A stretch of DNA of 64,000 nt, taken from contig CAYPFY010000003.1 in the NCBI GenBank assembly GCA_964410105.1, positions 124,001-188,000 of the forward strand, in the 5' to 3' direction. Under the pieces are notes generated by a model, which had not been told where the DNA came from, did not search any database, and saw only the letters and a list, made by a program, of their open reading frames with translations. Position 1 is the first letter of the stretch, and each line of letters opens with the position of its first letter. Positions 59,875 to 64,000 of this stretch are shown here, piece by piece. The DNA comes from CAYPFY01 sp964410105 (GTDB lineage: Bacteria; Bacteroidota; Ignavibacteria; UBA10030; SZUA-254). The position numbers and the translations under genes are program-made.

Positions 59875-62800
59875 ATGTGGCTCACCAGACTCGCGCTCCG
59901 GTATCCGATCTCCACCTCCCTTTTCGCCATCACCATCGTGGTCCTGGGATTCGTCTCGTTCCAGCAGCTCCCGGTCGACCTCCTCCCGAACATCTCCGTC
60001 CCCGTCGTGAGCACGATTACGTTCTATTCCGGCGCGGGGCCGCTCGACATGGAACAGGCGGTGACCGTCTTCGTCGAGCGGGGGGTGAGCTCAGTCAACG
60101 ATGTCGACTACGTGCAGTCCTCAACGCGTGAAGGGATATCGCAGGTGAGGATCAACTTCAACTGGAACGCCAATCTCGATGTCGGGCTGGTGGACGTCGT
60201 CCAGCGCGTGAACCGCATCCTTAACCAGCTCCCGACAGGCGTCTCCCAGCCCATCGTCCTGCGATTCGACCTGACGAATATCCCGGTCTGCAATATCGCC
60301 GTGTCCGGGAATCTGGATGAACGGGACCTCTATGACCTCGGGCTCAATGTCATCGAACCGCAGGTCGAACATCTCCCGGGTGTAGCTTCCGCCCAGGTCC
60401 TGGGGGGGCGCATACGGGAGATCCATGTGACCCTCGACCGCAACCGCATCCAGGCGCTCCAGCTTCCGGTGCAGGATGTGCTTTCCGCCGTCGCCAATTC
60501 GAACCTTATAATCCCCTCGGGTGATCTGAAGACCGGCAAATTCGATTACTCGCTCAAGACCGAAAGCAGGTTCAATGTCGTCAAACCCATAGAGGACATC
60601 GTCGTCAAGATACGACAGGGGGTTCCGATACGCATAAGGGACATCGGCTCCGTCGAGGATAGCTACCAGGAACAGACGGAAATCATCCGCATCAACGGGA
60701 AGCCTGGTCTCACGCTCAGGGTCCAGAAGCTCGCCAATGCGAATACGATCGAAGTCGTCGACAATGTGGTGCGGGCCATCCCTAAACTCACCGGCATCCC
60801 CGAGGGCGTCAAGATGACGCTCTCTTTCGACCAGTCGATGTACATCCGGCAGACCATCTCCGGGCTCCAGAGGGAAGCCTTCCTCGGGGCGATCCTGGCC
60901 ATGCTCATCATCCTTTTCTTCCTCCGGAACATGAGGGGGACGCTGATCATCATCGTCGCGATCCCGCTCTCGATTCTGCTCGCATTCATCTTCTTCCGGT
61001 TCGGGAATGTCACCCTCAATATCATGACCTTCGGGGGGCTCGCTCTCGCCGTCGGCCGGCTCGTCGACGATTCGATCGTCGAACTGGAGGCCATCTCGCG
61101 ACACTATAACAAGCGCAAGGACGGTCAGTCGAAACTGCAGGCGACTCTGGATGCCGCCAAAGAGGTCGCATCGCCGATCTTTGTCTCGACCCTCACGACC
61201 GTCATCGTGTTCCTCCCCATCGTCTTTCTTTCCGGGATCGCAAAGCTGCTGTTCATCCCGCTCACGATTACGATCGCGGTCGCGCTCTTCGGCTCGTTTT
61301 TCGTCTCAAGGACCGTCACCCCTCTGCTCTGCCTGAAGTATCTTCCCCCGGAGCGGCTCCTTGACCGCAAGTCTCCAAAACTTGCGGACCGGATGCGGGC
61401 GCGCTCGACGGATTTCGTCGCATGGCTCGACGACTGGTACGCCCGGCGGCTCGGGTGGACTCTCGGTCACCGAAAGACCATCATCCTCGGCATCCTCGGG
61501 CTCGTCCTCCTCAGCGCGGGGCTCCTCTGGGTCATCGGCACCGAGTTCTTCCCCGATCAGGACGAGGGGCAGTTCACCCTCAACGTCAAGCTTCCCGTGG
61601 GAACCCGCGCCGAAGAGACCGAGAAATTCGTCCGGCAGGTGGAATCCGTTCTCGATCAGAATATTCCCGAGATCCAGGCGATGATTACCGATATCGGCGT
61701 CCCCTCGGCCCGCGGCGGCAACACTTTTGGCAGAAATTCCGGAAGCCACGCCGCGAATATCCAGGTCGCGCTCGTCCCTCCCGAGGACCGGAAAAGATCC
61801 GTCTTTCAAATAATCAAGGATATCCGCCCGCATATCGCCACCATCCCCGGAGCGAGCATCTTCGTCTCCCCCGGAGGGATACTGAGATTCCTTCTCAATT
61901 TTGGCTCCAACGCCCCCATAGACGTGGAGATCCGCGGATTTGACCTCGACGCAGGATCCCGGCTGGCTAAGACCATCACCTCGGCCGTCCGGTCCACCCC
62001 GGGGGCAACCGACGTGCAGTCGAGCAGGGAGGATAATCTGCCGGAGCTGCGCGTGAAGATCGACCGCGACAAGGCCGGAGTCCTCGGCATCAATGTGGCG
62101 CAGATATCCAACACGATCAATACGTGCATCAACGGCTCCGTCGCCTCCCTCTATACGGATCCAGTGAACGGAAATCAATACAACATCCTCGTCCGGCTGA
62201 GCGCGGACTACAGGTCAAATGTGAATGACCTTAGCAACCTCGTTCTCACGAGCTCCGATGGCGGCCAGGTTCTCCTCCGTAATATCGCCACGATCGAGAA
62301 GGCGAACGCCCCTGTCCAGATCGACCGGAAATACCAGCAGCGGCTCATCGACGTCAGCGCCAATGTCTCCGGCCGCGACCTCGGGAGCGTCGCCGCCGAT
62401 ATCAGGTCGCAGCTCGACACTCTGACCCTGCCGCCGGGATTTGAAGTGAAACTGGGCGGAAATGTCGAGCAGCAAAGGAAAACCTTCCGGGATCTGCTTC
62501 TCGCCTTCGCCCTCGCCATCCTGCTCGTCTACGTGGTCATGGCCTCCCAGTTCCAGTCGCTGATCGATCCTTTCATCATCATGTTCACGGTGCCCCTCGG
62601 CATCATCGGAGTCTTCTGGACCCTGTTCCTCACAGGCACAACTCTCTCGGTGACCTCTTTTCAGGGGATCATCGTGATGGTGGGGATCGTCGTGAGCAAC
62701 GGGATTCTCCTGGTCGATTATACGAATCACCTGAGGATGCGCGGCGTCGAGCTCCATGAAGCCATCGTCCGCGCGGGCATCACGAGGCTGAAGCCGATCC

Positions 62801-63036
62801 TGATGACGTCGATCGCGACCGTGCTGGGATTGATCCCCATGGCTCTGGGCCTGGGGGGCGAGTCTACCCAGGCTCCCCTCGCCATCGCGGTGATCGGCGG
62901 CCTGACCGTTTCCACAGGCCTGACGCTGTTTTTCATCCCGGTCCTCTATGCGCTCTTTGAAGAGAAGTTCCGGCGGGAGCTTCTTCCTGCCGAGGCGGCG
63001 ATGGAACCGGCCGTCGAGCGGGAGGCGGTCCTGTGA
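59875..63036 (+). CDS. RND efflux pump, inner-membrane transporter (HAE1/AcrB-like)
   Basis: 1053 residues, the standard size of AcrB-type pumps. TM1 (LRYPISTSLFAITIVVLGFVSFQQLPVDLLPNI), periplasmic porter and docking domains, the six-helix block with the proton-relay Asp pair in GLALAVGRLVDDSIVELE, a second periplasmic half, and the closing helices with FQGIIVMVGIVVSNGILLVDYTNHL. Drives drugs or other amphiphiles out using the proton gradient. Sequence alone does not fix substrates. Its last bases overlap the GTG of the TolC gene. Confidence 0.95.
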   Translation: MWLTRLALRYPISTSLFAITIVVLGFVSFQQLPVDLLPNISVPVVSTITFYSGAGPLDMEQAVTVFVERGVSSVNDVDYVQSSTREGISQVRINFNWNANLDVGLVDVVQRVNRILNQLPTGVSQPIVLRFDLTNIPVCNIAVSGNLDERDLYDLGLNVIEPQVEHLPGVASAQVLGGRIREIHVTLDRNRIQALQLPVQDVLSAVANSNLIIPSGDLKTGKFDYSLKTESRFNVVKPIEDIVVKIRQGVPIRIRDIGSVEDSYQEQTEIIRINGKPGLTLRVQKLANANTIEVVDNVVRAIPKLTGIPEGVKMTLSFDQSMYIRQTISGLQREAFLGAILAMLIILFFLRNMRGTLIIIVAIPLSILLAFIFFRFGNVTLNIMTFGGLALAVGRLVDDSIVELEAISRHYNKRKDGQSKLQATLDAAKEVASPIFVSTLTTVIVFLPIVFLSGIAKLLFIPLTITIAVALFGSFFVSRTVTPLLCLKYLPPERLLDRKSPKLADRMRARSTDFVAWLDDWYARRLGWTLGHRKTIILGILGLVLLSAGLLWVIGTEFFPDQDEGQFTLNVKLPVGTRAEETEKFVRQVESVLDQNIPEIQAMITDIGVPSARGGNTFGRNSGSHAANIQVALVPPEDRKRSVFQIIKDIRPHIATIPGASIFVSPGGILRFLLNFGSNAPIDVEIRGFDLDAGSRLAKTITSAVRSTPGATDVQSSREDNLPELRVKIDRDKAGVLGINVAQISNTINTCINGSVASLYTDPVNGNQYNILVRLSADYRSNVNDLSNLVLTSSDGGQVLLRNIATIEKANAPVQIDRKYQQRLIDVSANVSGRDLGSVAADIRSQLDTLTLPPGFEVKLGGNVEQQRKTFRDLLLAFALAILLVYVVMASQFQSLIDPFIIMFTVPLGIIGVFWTLFLTGTTLSVTSFQGIIVMVGIVVSNGILLVDYTNHLRMRGVELHEAIVRAGITRLKPILMTSIATVLGLIPMALGLGGESTQAPLAIAVIGGLTVSTGLTLFFIPVLYALFEEKFRRELLPAEAAMEPAVEREAVL

Positions 63037-64000
63037 AGGCCCTTGTCGCCGCGGCATTCTGCGCTTTCGTCTCGCATCGGTGTCTATCCCAGGAAGAAAT
63101 GAAGATCGAGGCGCTTTCACTCGAGCAGGCGGTCGGAATCGCGCTCGGACATAACCCCGCCCTCCGGGCGGCGGCCGCCAACCTGCACTCCGCCTCGTCC
63201 GGGCGCACGCAGGCCGCCGCATCCTATTACCCGTCCCTCACCGCGACGGCCACCCTCTCCCGTACCGATGGGGCGTTTGTTTTCAATCCCGACTTCCCGC
63301 CCCGGATACAGACGTATAACAACTATTCGGTGGGGCTTCAGGTCACTCAGACCATCTTCGATTTCGGAAAGACATGGAGCAGGGTCTCGGCGAACGGCGG
63401 ACTCGTCGACGCTGCGGAATCGGACGCCAGGGGGGTCCGGGAAACGGTGACGCTTAATGCCCAGCTTGCCTATTTCGGCTACATGCAGGCCCGGCAGGCG
63501 CTCGGCGCAAACCTGGAGTCGGTCGACCGGGCGACGACGCATCTCAAGGAGGCGAAGGCCTTCTATTCCGTCGGACGCCGGGCCCAGCTCGACGTGACCC
63601 GCTCGGAAGTCGACCTGGCCAACGCGGAGGTGAACCTCATCGGTGCCCGCAACCAACTCAGGCTCGCAAAACTCCAGCTCGATAATGCCATGGGGATCCA
63701 TGCTCCGGGCTCCGGCGATTACACCGTGCAGGACTCCTTCGATCTAAAACCTTTCGCGCTCCCGTTCGATTCGGTGAAATCGGTCATGTTTGCCGTCCGG
63801 CCCGAGCTTGCCGCCGCCCGGTCGCGCGTCGATGCGAACAGGTCCCTCGTGACCGCGGCGTGGGCCCAGCATCTTCCCACCATTTCCGGCTTCGGCACAT
63901 GGACATGGAGCGCGTTCGAGTTTCCGCTCTTCAGCAGAGGGAATGCCGGGGTTACCCTGAGCCTGCCGATTTTCCAGGGCTTCAGCATCAGCGCTCAGGT
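63033..64000 (+). CDS. TolC-family outer-membrane efflux channel (partial, runs off the window)
   Basis: GTG at 63033 overlaps the pump's stop by 4 bases (GTGA). About 322 codons are present with no stop before the window end. A signal-like N-terminus (ALVAAAFCAFVSHRCLS) is followed by OEP repeats: LSLEQAVGIALGHNPALRAAAANLHSA, YYPSLTATATLS, LQVTQTIFDFGKTWS, a long helical hairpin region with VGRRAQLDVTRSEVDLANAEVNL, and VRPELAAARSRVDANRSLV, which starts the second repeat. It completes the TetR-adaptor-pump-channel operon. Confidence 0.93.
   Translation, partial: MKALVAAAFCAFVSHRCLSQEEMKIEALSLEQAVGIALGHNPALRAAAANLHSASSGRTQAAASYYPSLTATATLSRTDGAFVFNPDFPPRIQTYNNYSVGLQVTQTIFDFGKTWSRVSANGGLVDAAESDARGVRETVTLNAQLAYFGYMQARQALGANLESVDRATTHLKEAKAFYSVGRRAQLDVTRSEVDLANAEVNLIGARNQLRLAKLQLDNAMGIHAPGSGDYTVQDSFDLKPFALPFDSVKSVMFAVRPELAAARSRVDANRSLVTAAWAQHLPTISGFGTWTWSAFEFPLFSRGNAGVTLSLPIFQGFSISAQ

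Noticed and set aside
1..64000. Prophage, transposon, CRISPR or genomic-island signs
   Set aside because: No integrase, transposase, direct-repeat array, att-like repeats or tRNA gene were seen, and composition and gene density look even across the window.

Overview
The window reads as an ordinary chromosomal segment of a Gram-negative, GC-rich bacterium, roughly 58-60% GC by eye. It holds about 50 protein genes, 47 of them on the + strand, packed at well over 90% coding. I saw no RNA gene, insertion sequence, prophage or CRISPR array. lpxB and lpxK (lipid A), an RND/TolC efflux set and lipoprotein and periplasmic signals show an outer membrane; ispG and ispD show the MEP isoprenoid route. 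The best hint to lineage is the promoters. In nine gaps a TTG lies 19-20 nt upstream of TAnnTT, most often close to TAnnTTTG, which is the Bacteroidota-type -33/-7 pattern. The fused E1 alpha/beta dehydrogenase and the GH3/beta-lactamase fusion lipoprotein are also common in that wider group. I infer a deep-branching member of the Bacteroidota/Ignavibacteria (FCB) neighbourhood, not proven. Several genes still carry good Shine-Dalgarno sites.

Layout. 1-7.6 kb: tail of an aminopeptidase, a DUF2203 protein, a MacA-like adaptor and MacB-like permease without their ATPase, uvrB, comF and a large membrane glycosyltransferase-like protein. 7.6-12.5 kb: gap, pgk, rhomboid protease, ispG and an exported glutathione peroxidase. 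12.5-14.6 kb (- strand): fused E1 dehydrogenase, divergent from ymdB. 14.7-25.6 kb: ymdB, folD, a sugar-kinase/GH3-lactamase pair for cell wall sugar recycling, P5C dehydrogenase, sucC, gatB and tpiA.

25.7-40.6 kb is a ten-gene run with gaps of at most 10 nt and only one visible promoter. It contains a GH2-like protein with altered catalytic residues and six C-terminal membrane segments, smc, an MtnX-like phosphatase, an ICMT-like methyltransferase, lpxB, lpxK, a C26 amidotransferase, ppdK, queA and ispD. plsY, gpsA and recG follow from their own promoter.

44.7-48.6 kb holds the most unusual unit. Behind a near-consensus promoter lie two tandem paralogous ATP-grasp ligases, a GNAT acetyltransferase and a lysine-2,3-aminomutase-type radical SAM enzyme, all overlapping or nearly so. 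This looks like a small pathway that makes a beta-amino acid (probably beta-lysine), modifies it and ligates it; the product is unknown.

48.7-52.2 kb (- strand): a PIF1-like helicase and a membrane glycosyltransferase with TPRs. 52.4-56.5 kb: dnaG, an ECF sigma factor with its FecR-domain anti-sigma factor, and a haem-binding protein. 56.5-56.9 kb is the only long gap. 56.9-58.1 kb: an NTF2-like protein and an NAD(P)-binding protein. 58.1-64 kb: a TetR-controlled tripartite RND efflux operon running off the window end, with a visible candidate TetR operator at its promoter.
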